64,000 nt of DNA from Perkinsus marinus ATCC 50983 (Eukaryota; Perkinsozoa; Perkinsida; Perkinsidae). The notes beneath the pieces are model-generated. The model had not been told where the DNA came from and did no database searches. It saw only the letters and a program-made list of their open reading frames with translations. Shown in pieces: positions 1 through 10,341 of this stretch. Made by a program: the position numbers and the translations under genes. Location: the NCBI RefSeq assembly GCF_000006405.1, contig NW_003216498.1, forward strand, positions 1,015,794-1,079,793. Direction: 5' to 3'. How positions within the stretch are numbered: the first letter of the stretch is position 1; each line of letters starts with the position of its first letter.

Positions 1-518
1 AGAAAAGAGAGGCCAATATTACATCTTCTGGCTCAGGTTCCACCTCGACTGCTACCACACTTTTTCCAAATGACTCGCTCGCCTTCAGCCCACAGTCTGA
101 AAAAGCACACGCGTCAAAAAGAGTCCAGCAGGCAATGACCATTCACCGAGAAAATCGAGACATGTATCCATTCTAGGCGTTATGGTAACTGCTGGGCTCC
201 CATTGTACAGCGTAACCGTCCTAACACCTGTCTTTTTACACTCCGTCTGAAAGCCAAGAGGGAGCTCTATGAAAGGCAAGACGATGCTCTACTCTGTGGG
301 CCATTCTGGTCACCCTTGACCCGATGTGAGAAACCCCGGCTCACTTTTGATTTATCCACGTGCGCGGAGAGATGCTCTTCAGTGGAGATGGTCTCTGGTC
401 GTGATAGGAAAGTGGACAACATACATGTGATCGGGAAGGCTACTGCTGTAAGGAACGCCAAGTTTGCATAGCGCTTCGTGAGCAACCCCTCTTTGAGGGC
501 TGCTGAACGGCTATGCAC
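1..518 (-). CDS. hypothetical membrane protein, partial (3' end off window)
   Basis: Not recognised. Three exons can be read. The first holds a hydrophobic segment (LAFLTAVAFPITCMLSTFL), likely a transmembrane helix. A GT-AG intron then joins HRVK to TECKKTGVRTVTLYNG. A second intron of about 50 nt, ending in a T-rich CAG, joins to an acidic tail (SVVAVEVEPEPEDVI) that is still open at base 1. The true start is not visible: the sequence just upstream of 518 looks like a 3' splice site (CGCAG), so another exon probably lies further right. The exons are supported by keeping one frame through two consensus introns. I cannot assign a function. Confidence 0.45.
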
Positions 519-811
519 CTGCGGACTTATTCCACTTTAATGAAAGTGATCGAAAATACCATTGATACAGTATATCATTCTGACCCGACTGATTAACCAA
601 CTACAACATCAAAACACTGCGAGCTTCCGAAACTGGAACGGTAGTTCTAATGTCCTGAAACATATCTAGGTTGGACGAACGATTTTCTCGTGCGCCAACC
701 TAAAGGGCACCCATAACTCGAGAAGAACGACTCCAATATGATGCTACATAGTAAAGCAAATAGGTACAGCCGCTATCAAAACAGCAGGCAGAACGCCGAT
801 TCCAATAACTC

Positions 812-890
812 CTTTGTTCGTCCCAAGCTCCGACTTCATAGGAACTTACTATCCAGCCGGAAGTCCCTGGTTCGATTCCTGGCCAAGGCA
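812..890 (+). pseudogene. tRNA-like fragment with a perfect B box
   Basis: Bases 869-879 match the Pol III B box consensus GGTTCGANNCC exactly and sit in a T-arm-like setting, followed by CCAAGGCA as a possible acceptor strand. The upstream part gives a weak acceptor match and a 3-bp D stem, but no acceptable 5-bp anticodon stem. It is read as a degenerate tRNA or tRNA-derived repeat, not a working gene. Confidence 0.35.
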
Positions 891-1327
891 CCTCTCCCTA
901 ACCCTTCAACACTCCTATCCTGTGGGCCTTCATTCGTCTCCTGTCCTCGTCGAAATGGCCAATATCTTCAAATTCCTCAGTTACATTACCACCACTGATC
1001 GTGGCGATCACCTACCCCTAAGAATTCACTCAATAGCATTGAAAAAGGTCTCACCTCGGGGCCACCAGGATGGCATTCCACGAAGTCAGTAACGTCATAC
1101 ACAACCAGCACTCATCACTCCTATTGTGCGCTTCTACCTCTGCCTTAGTATATACTCTCGCCGACTTGTTCGCCGTCGTATCATGTGCGTGCTCACGTGC
1201 CGAGGCCAACGGCATGACTCGGATTGGCAGCCGCTACTTGACAAGTGACTTCACCAGATTAGTAACAACCAGCGTTAGAATATATGCTCGCCCTCCCAGC
1301 CGAGCTCCAGAGTTTCTTCGCCAATTA

Positions 1328-1443
1328 TAGGGGTTTGTATACAAATTTGCATAGAAGTGTTCAGAAACCGACAAGAATTACCCAAAAATTTCACATATTG
1401 ACACCAACACATGCAGTTAACTATGTACATGTTTTTCCGCACT
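1328..1443 (-). mobile_element. MITE family 1, copy E (partial)
   Basis: Read on the minus strand it begins with a CAGTGCGG-like end and continues with ACATGTACATAGTTAACTGC and a GTGTTGGTG block, the same order as the copies at 45339, 37433 and 51352. The distal half is not recognisable. It lies downstream of the sterol desaturase gene, on that gene's strand. Confidence 0.6.
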
Positions 1444-1811
1444 GGTAACCACAACCACAAGCGAAAATTCCCCTAGGAAGAGAGCCATCTAGAAAACGAC
1501 TTTTTTCAGCATAAGGAAACTCAACAATAACGCATATGCCTCGTAAAATGCATGCAGCAATAGCACCAATAGTAGACTCATCGCACTAACAATTAATAAC
1601 ATTCTATGATAAAAATCTGTCCATGCTCCACACCGTTTAGACAAGCACTCATTCCATGAGGATACGCCGTTGAACCATGAACACTTCTTAAAAAGTGCAT
1701 TCTAATGCTTTTAGTCACAATAGCGATTCGTGACATTCGTAGCCTCTAGTCCTTCGTCCTTCTGCAGGGCTCTTAGCTGAGCCAAATGCGTTCGCCATAA
1801 ACCGTCAGTAC

Positions 1812-3340
1812 CTAATACATCGATCCCTGCAACGATCCGACGCAGGTTCGATCCCTGGTGATACCATTTATTCTATCTAGGAATCCCATGTTCCCGTAAT
1901 TGACGTGGGATTTCTCATGGTGGAAATCGTCAAAGTCAGGCTGATGATCGAACCACATAATCCACGGCCATCTGAGATGAACCCCGATTCCGTCACCGCG
2001 CCACGAAAATACAACCCCAATGAACTACCGTATGCCACTATGATGCCCTCTCGTGCCAAGCACCGCGTATACAGACCACAGCAGGAACGTAGCTGAAAGA
2101 GCTTCCATTGATTCTAACACACAACAATGACATTCCGTGGAAAAAGTACTCCGGAAATTCCCAGTGGAATTCGAACACCTCGTCCTTTACTATTGATAGT
2201 TTGACGAAGCGACAAGAAGTTGATAACAACTCTCCAGACGAAGCCAACACGCAACCCCATCCCCGGGCATTACAACAGTGAGAGCCTATGAAGAAAGCTC
2301 CAGCTCCCAAGGGAACGAAATCTGCTATCACTAGCTCCACTGGATGACAATACCTACAATCCGTCTCGAACGATGGAGATATGCTTCCCCCTTACAATGA
2401 GGTGAATGCATTGGGCGCTGGGTATTCGTGATGGACCTTGTGGACCCTCCTATACAGATACGGACTCGCGTGGAATAACCAATGACTGTAAAAAAAGATG
2501 AACTCGTTAACTAGTATGAAGTAACTGAAACATGGTACAGCTTTAACCTGAATGACGCTTCGAATGACCTCGCGAAAATATTCAGTGACTTCAACACATT
2601 CAGCATAGTACACTGTCACTATAGGAAAAAAACAAGCCCTAACCGACAGGAGCCAGATAATCGACCAACGAATTACGTCATCACAGCACTACATCATTTG
2701 AGCTGCAATCTCGAGCTTGGACGGGAGCCTCTCGGGATCCATGTCCACGTACAAGCCCAAGCGGTCACGATGTTGTTGTAAGCAGAAACCTCCCAGCCCG
2801 ATAAGAGGCACAACTAGGATCGTATTCACAGCGCATCCGCGTAGAAACCTACTGGAACAGTAAAATTCCAGACTTCTCGTCGCGTTGATTCTTACTTATG
2901 GAATTTCGGATCCCCAAGTTCCAACCGTCGGGAAGGTTGCAATACCCTCCCCTTAGTCGGGGGTAAGTTGAAATACTCCATAACGTACGCAGCAGTGGAA
3001 CTCAGCCAGAACGTACAGCAAATCACCCCAGGAACGACGACCACCTATGAAGCCTGGCGGGTTCCTGATGAGTTCCGCAGTTACCATGAAGGTTCTCTCG
3101 TCCACATAAGCCAACATAGCCTTCACTATTCCACCGTATACCTGTACATGAGCTGTGCCCAGCCAGGCTGCTCGCCCATCACTAACATCTATTGGCATTA
3201 GTGCAAACAACGTAGCAACAGCTACGACCAAGGGCCCAGGGAGAGGGATTTCGGCGAGCACTAGGAATAGCAGCGTCGACCCCAGCAAGTCCGCTAGAGA
3301 GCTCCCTGTTGTGCTGACAAGACCACCCTTCAAAGGGTAA
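1812..3340 (-). CDS. sterol desaturase / fatty acid hydroxylase family protein
   Basis: A membrane-bound di-iron oxygenase family protein, expected in the ER. The family hydroxylates or desaturates sterols and fatty chains. All three histidine boxes are readable after splicing: HWLFH (HX3H), HKVHH (HX2HH) and DFHHEKSHVNYG near the C terminus, ending LDRINGI. Several short GT-AG introns must be removed; the one before YFILVNEF is longer, about 170 nt. Stop is TAG at 1812-1814. The start is uncertain: an in-frame ATG is at 3198, but the hydrophobic frame stays open to about 3340, and another hydrophobic exon (EAVAVILPFVGFF) lies near 3560-3740 beyond a foldback element. The substrate cannot be told from sequence. 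Splicing between the second and third boxes is not fully resolved. Confidence 0.8.
1845..1855 (+). other. perfect B-box motif antisense to desaturase C terminus
   Basis: GGTTCGATCCC on the plus strand, antisense to the last 20 codons of the desaturase gene. No tRNA fold is visible around it. Noted because such motifs are over-represented in this window. Confidence 0.3.
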
Positions 3341-3519
3341 ATTACGAAATCCAAGGAAGAACGACAAAATCCAAGGAGGTTTGTCGCTCGCTCTCAGCTG
3401 TTCGGGTTTCTGGTTGCCTTGTCGGGTTTCGGGTGGGGTTTCGGGTTTACCCTGCAACTTGTCTTCCTTGGATTTTGCCGTTCATCCTTGGATTTTGTAC
3501 ATCACCCCCCTTCAAAGGG
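3326..3519. mobile_element. foldback/MITE-like element with 35-bp terminal inverted repeats
   Basis: Bases 3343-3377 and 3465-3499 are inverted repeats matching at 32 of 35 positions; each arm contains the word AATCCAAGGA twice. Both sides carry the 12-mer CCCTTCAAAGGG (3326-3337 and 3508-3519), which looks like a long target duplication. The core holds several GGGTTTC/TTTCGGG words. It has no coding capacity and lies at the 5' edge of the desaturase gene, possibly in its first intron. Confidence 0.7.
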
Positions 3520-4019
3520 ACGAGAATGCATTTTTCTACCCGTGACCGTTTAGGTCAAGTCCAAGGGCCAGTGGACATCCCCGTAGGATCGTGGGACCGG
3601 TAGCCAGGACTATAAAAAACCCAACGAAGGGAAGTATCACAGCGACAGCCTCAGTGTATCGGTGAAGTTCCCCCTGTAGGGGGCGCTTCTTCTCGCTGCC
3701 ACTGTCTCTACCCAACGCCCATAGTACACGATGGTGAACTGTACCCAGAGACGAAGATGGCCATGATTACGGGTAGAAAACTACACGCGCCACGCAATTC
3801 CCCCCTCTATTGTCCAAAAGGCTCGTCTTGGATGAACTGAGATTGCAAAGGTCTCCAGGTGGAGCTAACGCAAGAGTGAAGGCGGCTCGGATCGTCATGA
3901 AAATTCAGTGAGTATGGCCAGTGACCCCCACGCCGCGATCAGGCACTGGGACCAGCGGAGGTTACACTGTGAAGAGAGCATCCTCCTCTACCTGACGTCA
4001 CGTAGCGAGTCGTCTTGTA

Positions 4020-4290
4020 CACCTTTAACGTTAGGATGGCCGGTAAAGTACCCCCCCGAGGTACTTTACCATTAGGATGAAAATTTCCTTAAAAATATAG
4101 CTTGTGAAAGCCGAGCGTCCTAACAGCCTGTTTTTGAGGATAAAGGCATCCTAATATCCTAAATCCTAACGGTAAGGATCCTAATGTCCTAAAGTCCTAA
4201 CCCAATCTAAGGAAAGGGCCCTTGTAAACGCCGTTAATCCTTAAATTGCATCCTAATGGGTTAAAATCCTAACATTAGGACGCTTGTGAA
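4020..4290. repeat. TCCTAA/TTAGGA-rich degenerate tract
   Basis: About a dozen TCCTAA or TTAGGA words occur in 270 bp in both orientations, including three in a row near 4148-4172 and again near 4177-4200. The spacing is irregular, so it is not a clean microsatellite. The word resembles TTAGG-type telomere repeats. A hairpin (4042-4052 with 4060-4070) is embedded between two TTAGGATG words. Confidence 0.6.
4042..4070. repeat. 11-bp perfect hairpin in the TTAGGA tract
   Basis: GGTAAAGTACC (4042-4052) is exactly complementary to GGTACTTTACC (4060-4070), with a 7-nt loop. Confidence 0.75.
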
Positions 4291-4883
4291 ATAAGCCCCT
4301 GAGTGGTCAAATCATTGGAATAACTCACACGAGACCGACGCCTTAGCGCTAGCCGGACCGTTTCGAAAATTGAGTAACTTTCAGAGCGTCATGTCAGAGG
4401 TCAACGAGACATTTCTTGTCATGTGATTGTCAGGCCTCCGAGGAAACCGGGGTTGGTTCTCTTCGGAGCTTCCGAACGAAAGCCTAATCGGCATTGGATT
4501 CTATATCTCACGAAGAAGATATTTGTGCCTCCAAATTGGCCTCGAGCTTGGGCTGACTGGTGTGTTAATGTGAGCTGGTTCATCGGAGACGAATCTTGCC
4601 TAATATCGGCAGCGGCAGGCGTGTGGGTACGACGTTGGGGCGAGTGCAATGCAGTCTGGTACGGACCTTCTCCTATTGGGTGGATGATCGCCATGACTAG
4701 GATAGACTATGCGGTTTTGCATGCAGCAAACTCGGGAGTAACTCGTTGGCCGACTAAGACGGGGTTTTTGGCAGAGAGAAGCCGATTCGTGTACTTGGAG
4801 GAGTTGGGTCGTCGCTGTCGGGGTCTGCTCAGTGATAAAAGTCGTCCAGTGAATCATCTTTTGCACTGCTTTCATGGGGAAAA

Positions 4884-4918
4884 CGCCTCGAGAAGGCTAA
4901 CTTAGCCTTCTCGAGGCG
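4884..4918. repeat. 17-bp perfect palindrome with single-base centre
   Basis: CGCCTCGAGAAGGCTAA (4884-4900) and its exact complement (4902-4918) flank one C. It overlaps the end of a 160-codon open frame that I do not accept as a gene. A second odd palindrome follows at 4940-4958. Confidence 0.8.
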
Positions 4919-4939
4919 ATCCACCTTCTCTATCCACTA

Positions 4940-4958
4940 ACCACTGCTAAGCAGTGGT
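4940..4958. repeat. 9-bp perfect palindrome with single-base centre
   Basis: ACCACTGCT, one A, then AGCAGTGGT. It is 21 nt from the larger palindrome at 4884-4918. Confidence 0.7.
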
Positions 4959-5727
4959 GAGCGATAGTATGGAAAGGCGCCTCGATTGCTGAATAGTACC
5001 CAGGGTAAAATTCGGGAGTGGATACATTACGTAGGCTAACACGGGACAGGCGAGTGCTAAAACGCCATTAGTCTCATTGGCGGAGTGAGATGAGGCAGGA
5101 GATATGAGTTGGATGTGTAATTTGCAAGTTTTTACGTTGTGTCGGAGAACAACTCGAAGCGAGTGGGTGTATGATACCGCTTTTTGAATAGGATACACTC
5201 TGTATCAGCGGCGAAAACGACGAAAGTGCGTCGCAAACTTGATGGTCTCAGTGAGCCGACTCTGCTAGCTTGTTTAAGGCATCCAGGGTTACTACAGGTT
5301 GTCCAACACATCAGCTTGGGGGTATATCTTCGTTAGCGTCGGAATGGTTACGCTTCATCTCTAGTGGGAGTAATCCGACGCGAGATCTGGTTTGAGACAA
5401 GTGTTTTCTCAGGGGGAGGACTAATGGTCATGGGGATGGTTGTGTGCTGGAGCTGATCGAATTTGAGAGATACATCTTCGAAATGGAGCGTATTCGTTGA
5501 CTATAATGGATTCCAGGATTCTGAGATATACGACCTGCACGTAATGGCGCACGTAATGTTTCGCACACGTCACCTACGTGATAGGGTTCTGGCTACATAT
5601 TATGGCCCATCACTGTGACTGTCGAGCACACGAGCATGCCTAATGTCTGTACTAACTTGGGAGCGTTGAACGCGTTAAGGAGAATCAGGATCGTGGTGAC
5701 CTGCCTCTGAAAAATGATTCTTCATTG
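4959..5727. other. stretch without recognised genes
   Basis: No spliceable reading frame or RNA gene was recognised between the palindromes and tRNA-Pro. Confidence 0.4.
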
Positions 5728-5799
5728 GGCTGTTTGGTCTAGAGGTTAAGATTCTGCCTTTGGGCGGTAGAGGCCTGGGTTCGACTCCCAGAACAGCCA
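5728..5799 (+). tRNA. tRNA-Pro (anticodon TGG)
   Basis: A full cloverleaf can be drawn. The acceptor GGCTGTT pairs with AACAGCC. The D stem is GTCT/AGAT. The anticodon stem is CTGCC/GGTAG with loop TTTGGGC, giving anticodon TGG for the proline codon CCA. The T stem CTGGG/CCCAG carries loop TTCGACT. The discriminator base is A at 5799. No intron. It has a perfect internal B box. I see no clear T-run terminator just downstream. Confidence 0.93.
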
Positions 5800-6003
5800 T
5801 GTTCATGCGTGCTGTTGTGAGTGGTGCAGTGCGCGAATCAAAGAGGCGAATCTGGCGACTATGCTCAAATATTCCGTTTGTTCAACACCTCTGAGGATCA
5901 GCAAGTCACTCGATGATCGACACGTGACATCGCGATCAACACGATTTCCAAAGCACGACATGCTGAGTGTGAGGAGATCAATGCATCCGTAACATGTCTC
6001 AGT

Positions 6004-6168
6004 CTAACGCATATCCGCCGCAGTGCCTCGTTGTGCATCATAGACTGGCCGCGCGAGAGCTTTCGACCTGCCATTCTCATCAGCCCCGCGCGATCCCTTG
6101 CCGAGTCGATCGTCCGAATTAGACTCCTCGATACGAGTTGCCGAATCCATAACAGCGATGGAGTCCAT
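6004..6168 (-). CDS. possible small hypothetical ORF (54 aa)
   Basis: ATG at 6168 to TAG at 6004. The product is hydrophilic and begins MDSIAVMDSATRIEE. No homology recognised and no introns. It is kept only because its composition is protein-like in a region without other genes. Confidence 0.2.
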   Translation of the reverse strand: MDSIAVMDSATRIEESNSDDRLGKGSRGADENGRSKALARPVYDAQRGTAADMR

Positions 6169-6565
6169 CGACGTCACACTTGCGTGATGAATACTCCCAC
6201 CTCAGCTGATGCAACATGAGCGAGCTCGAGAAGCCGCGGCTTCACGGACCGAATGGAATCACGCTGTAGTCGTGGATGTTTGTCAGGCCGTTTGCTCGCG
6301 AAAGTTCGTGCTTTTGTAGTTTCATATTACTCGTGTTTAACAGTTCTGTGACTAGGAGCGAAAAATGGAAGGATCCATATCCATGCATCTTGTCAACTCG
6401 AAGATAAACTCAGATATCTCCCGAGGATGAACGTGATGGGGATATAAACCAGCGAAGGGGTTCCAATGCATCGATGCGGATAGAATCCGTCACGAATAGT
6501 TCTTGCTGGACTTTCCTCATGTCCTGAACGGCCAGTGATTGGAGCTTGATATTGAATAGGAACAC

Positions 6566-6637
6566 AAGATACGCCCAGACTTGAACCGACGATCTTCAGA
6601 CCTATAACTAACCGCTTTACCACTGAACCACACACCC
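6566..6637 (-). pseudogene. tRNA-like sequence, probably a pseudogene
   Basis: On the minus strand the acceptor GGGTGTG can pair with CGTATCT using several G-T pairs. A D arm (GTTCAGTGGTAAAGC) and a T loop TTCAAGT are in place. The anticodon stem is poor: only four pairs can be made, with an 8-nt loop TTATAGGT. I therefore assign no amino acid. It could be a decayed tRNA or a tRNA-derived repeat. Confidence 0.4.
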
Positions 6638-6749
6638 ATGTTCCATATGCTACGCATCTTGTGTGCTTCGCGCGCCCGCCACTGTGAGCGATTTGGTTTC
6701 TGTGTATTTTACAGGCGCAACTTCAACTCTGTACGTCACACTTGAACTA

Positions 6750-7120
6750 ATGGATCCATCTGAAGTTGACGTGACTGCTGGACGTAAGCGGCCTGCTTGT
6801 AAACGGGAAGCTTAATCTCCGACCATTTGTTTACTGTTGCAGTTCCCTCAATCGAGGAGATGGTCTATCTAGACCAACCCTTTGACTTCACGCAGCTGTC
6901 TCTCGAACAACTTGAAATCGAAAAACTAAAGTTGGAGATCGCCTTGAGGTAAACAATCACAAGTAAGATGTCTCTACGTGCATCACGTGAACTCAGACAA
7001 GAGGAGATTCGGAAAGTACGACTTGACCGTCGGGCACTTGAACATATGAACGCAGCGGCAGCTGCTGCTGTGGCTGCTCACCATCAGCAAAATACTCCTC
7101 CCGATGCGCCCACAGACTGA
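6750..7120 (+). CDS. small coiled-coil protein (87 aa, 3 exons)
   Basis: Not recognised. Exons 6750-6783, 6843-6948 and 6997-7120 join in frame across introns of 59 and 48 nt with gtaag/gtaaa donors and cag acceptors, giving 87 residues from ATG to TGA. The middle of the protein (about residues 30-65) is a charged amphipathic helix (LEQLEIEKLKLEIALRQEEI) likely to form a coiled coil, followed by an Ala-rich stretch and a PPDAPTD tail. It has no signal peptide or membrane segment. It could be a subunit of a larger complex; function unknown. Exact frame through two consensus introns makes chance unlikely. Confidence 0.65.
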
Positions 7121-7367
7121 GGATCGTCAACGACCATCGTGTCAACGATAACGAAGACTCGGGAGAATTTTTCGAACTTCCTCTGTGTACTTTATCACTG
7201 TTTCTAGTGTGCTGTCGAGTTTAGTACGCGCCGTCATACCTAAGAATCGGCGTATTGGAGTCGTGCAATTCAGCCGTTTATGCCCTGCGCGCCTCTTTTC
7301 CACTCTCGACTTCCCTGACACTCGTTATCTCCCGAGTCGATAGCCACCAACTCGCTGAGACGAAGTC

Positions 7368-9404
7368 ATGACCTGCAGCTCTATTCTCAAGAAGGAGAAC
7401 AATAACGTTGTTCATCAAGTCCATGGTGAGTTACAAAAAGCATCGGCGTTCATGATTTCTTATTTTCATACTTCAGTTCCCAAGCCGCTAGACCCCATCC
7501 AGTACGTTGCTGGGGAGGCTCTAAGGGACTTGGCAGACCCAGACGTGTCGGTGATGCTCCTCGACTTGGGTAGGCTATCGTAACACCTCAACGAGCCTGA
7601 TCCTTTCCATAGGTCAACTTGAGCACCAAATGAGGAGATGGAAGGACTTGCTACCCCGTGTTACACCGTAGGAGCCGACACAGAATAACGGATCGCGAGA
7701 GTATCACTTGTAGATATTATGCAGTGAAGTGCAACCCCGAACCTATGCTGGTCAAAACACTCTACCGTTTGGGGTGTAAATTCGACTGTGCTACCATCAA
7801 CGAAATGAGACTAGTCAGAAATATTCTTTCTGATGATATCGGGACCACCGAGGGCTTCGACGTTCATGTAGTTTCAACCTCTCTTAGTTGCCAACGTGAC
7901 AACTACCCCTTCAGGAGATGATGGCATCGCATGTTGTTTATGCTAATCCCACCAAGCTGCCGTCTCAGCTCGTTGGTGCTCGGGACTTGGGAGTTGAGTA
8001 CTTGGTGGCTGATTCTGCCTCCGAGATAGCCAAGGTCATCACTTTGTCGATCACGTGGCCACTCTAGTACTCGTTCAGATCGCCCATCATCATCCTAAGG
8101 CTAAGCTGCTCCTACGCCTTGCTTGTGTCGACAACAACGCGCAGTGCCCTATGAGTGCCAAGTTCGGCGCTTCTCTTGGTGTTACTGTAACGGTGTTATT
8201 GGAGGAAGCGATGAAACACGGAGTGAACGGTAAGAGTCGTCCTGTTCAGCATACTATATCGAGTGTTGCTTCCACAGTTGTTGGGGTATCGTTCCACGTG
8301 GGTTCGGGATGCTCCGATGTGCACTCCATCACCAAGGCTCTGGTTGATGCTCGTGAAGTCTTCGATGCCGCTGCGTAGGTAGACAGGTCGTTTCTAGAGT
8401 GGCTCGTAGCGCTTCGGTACAAATATCACGTAGATGATTTTGGTAGACGATACTGAGCGGGGAAGCTCGCCAATGCTAATTCATGTCTTGCTCGTTAGAT
8501 CACGTTACGGTTTGAGGTTGTCCGTCCTGGACATTGGAGGAGGCTTCCAAGGCGTGGATAGAGAAGGTACCTTGTATCGAAGCTCCAGGCCTTCTCTGCA
8601 AGGATCGACTGGTAGGATCTCCGGTAGCCTTCAAGTCGATGGCCACTGTGGTGAACTCACTCCTCGACACTCTTTTTCCCGACCCGGATGATGTGCAGGT
8701 CATTGCTGAGCCTGGAAGGTACAGAGGAGCAGCAGGAAGTGTGTTTCCCCCGTAGTTCTGAACTTGGTTGAGGTACTTCGCCTGCAGTCCCTGCAGTTTG
8801 GTTACGAAAATCTACTCGAAAAACGTCGTCGTATCGGCACCCAAATTGTCAGAGATGAAGAGCGCTGCTGACATTGCTGAAGAGGACACGATGGACAGCG
8901 GTAGCAGCAGCAGCAGTGCTAGTGTTGATGAACTCGCAGGGAAGAACCTCACGTCGCTGACTAGGTATCTCGCGAGGTGGGCTTATCAGTCGCGACATCT
9001 CACCTTTGTAGGCTTTATCTCAACGACGGTGTTTATGGCTCTTTCAACTGCATTTTATATGACCATCAGCAAGTGTGGCCAGAGGCTCTCCATGAGGAGT
9101 AATGATAGTTCGTAGCGCTGAGAAAATGTGTTCCTGGAATCCCTTCTCAGGAGCGGAGTATGCGGTGATCCGAAGGTCGCTAACCCGACCCATGTGCTCT
9201 TCGGGCCGACTTGTGACGGCTTTGATACTATCATGAATGGAGTTACTCATCTTCCTGAGATGGAGATAGGTATTGTGGTGTAGTGCCAATCTTTTCCGCT
9301 TGGAACGGTATGCAGGTCATCATCTTCTATGGAGGAATATGGGTGCATACACTACTGCTGCTGCTACTAACTTCAATGGTTTCGACACTCCTATGTACTG
9401 GTAA
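7368..9404 (+). CDS. ODC: ornithine decarboxylase, about 11 exons, intact
   Basis: PLP enzyme that converts ornithine to putrescine, the first committed step of polyamine synthesis, in the cytosol. After removing short introns the family motifs appear in order: YYAVKCNP (the PLP lysine), INEMRLV, AKFGA, SFHVGSGC, DIGGGFQG, EPGRYF, YLNDGVYGSFN, GPTCDGFD (the active-site cysteine) and NMGAYTTAAATNFNGF at the C terminus. ATG at 7368, TAA at 9402-9404. Introns are mostly 43-52 nt; one at 8230-8277 is exactly 48. A Ser-rich insert (about 20 residues, five Ser in a row) lies between EPGRY and YLNDG. In-frame stops in unspliced DNA all fall in introns, so this is not a pseudogene. It is a eukaryotic-type, not bacterial biodegradative, ODC. 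Confidence 0.93.
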
Positions 9405-9691
9405 TATATTGGGAGGCTCACAGCCCGGGGGTATGACTATTGCTGTGGCAGGTACTACCGAACCACCTTTCATGACTGCTGACTACTCCCTGCACTGGGG
9501 ATTTTACTCTTTTCTATATTTCAGAGTAGTTCGAGGATTTCAAGGCAACATTGCGTTGTTGTGTATATAGCAAGTGGTGGTGGTATAGCATCGAGGCTTC
9601 CCTATACACTAGATCTTGGCTTTCTCGTATCTGAATCGAGTTTATGAGGATTTCAAGCTACTAGTCTGGATTGCGATTAGATATGGGCTCA

Positions 9692-9763
9692 CAATGTTTC
9701 ATGTAGTGGTATCACGACTGCTTCGCATGCAGAATGCTCCGAGATCAATCCCCGGCACATTCG
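9692..9763 (+). pseudogene. degenerate tRNA-Ala(CGC)-like copy
   Basis: Shares TGTAGTGGTATCAC and the anticodon region CTTCGCATGC with the intact tRNA-Ala 270 bp downstream. The acceptor and T stem have mismatches (five acceptor pairs remain; the T stem CCGAG/CCCGG has one bad pair). Read as an older duplicate that has decayed. Confidence 0.55.
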
Positions 9764-9969
9764 CCAATACGCGTCTACCTGTTGCAGAGGAGCCGACGAT
9801 TGCTTCCAATAATACGAACGGGTCATCAAGAATGAGACTCTATTAGCTAATTGGGCGTGTGTAACACGTTAGCATTCAGCCAGAGAGAATCCGAGGATTA
9901 TCTCGAAGAGTTATACATATGTGATTAGGCTATCAGCCACGAGGGCGGTAGAGACTAATTAAAATCATT

Positions 9970-10041
9970 GGGTGTGTGGTGTAGAGGTATCACGTCTGCT
10001 TCGCATGCTGAAGGGCCCGAGTTCAATTCTCGGCACATCCA
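9970..10041 (+). tRNA. tRNA-Ala (anticodon CGC)
   Basis: The acceptor GGGTGTG pairs with CACATCC. The D arm is GTG...CAC with loop containing AGAGGTA. The anticodon stem TCTGC/GCTGA has one T-T mismatch and loop TTCGCAT, giving CGC. The T stem CCGAG/CTCGG has loop TTCAATT. The discriminator is A. The internal B box departs from consensus (AGTTCAATTCT). A short TTT follows. The fold is good, but the mismatch and B box change lower certainty slightly. Confidence 0.85.
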
Positions 10042-10341
10042 TTTAAATCGTGTCGTTCCCGTGTCCATCATACAGAGGAGCAAACGGGCATCCATTACGA
10101 TAGAACAGATAAAAAGATTATTCGTTTCAGGAGCGATGGAGACTATCCCGGCTCATGGGGTGAGCGAATCGAGCCATATTAGTAGATGAATAGCCTCAGA
10201 ATTGATGTGAATCACTCACCCCTCAAATCGAGCGATCATTCGGGTCTCTCAAGGAGCACCCTGTCCAGTAGAGCCATCAAATGAGTACATAGAGCTAGCG
10301 AAGTTCTCAACTGCGGACTAGAATTACGAGACTACACCTTT

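Larger units (their letters stand above)
541..1811. other. intergenic stretch
   Basis: Between two minus-strand genes. It holds the tRNA-like fragment near 870 and one copy of the intron-type repeat near 1328-1443. Short open frames on both strands show no coherent protein. Confidence 0.5.

Noticed and set aside
1750-1875. tRNA gene around the B box at 1845
   Set aside because: No partner for the acceptor strand and no anticodon arm; the opposite strand codes for the desaturase C terminus.
4423-4905. 160-codon plus-strand open frame
   Set aside because: No ATG at its start, no family signal, and its end lies inside a perfect palindrome. Likely chance.
7368-9404. Ornithine decarboxylase as a frameshifted pseudogene
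   Set aside because: Every stop or frame change coincides with a consensus GT-AG intron of about 43-52 nt, and all catalytic motifs are present after splicing.
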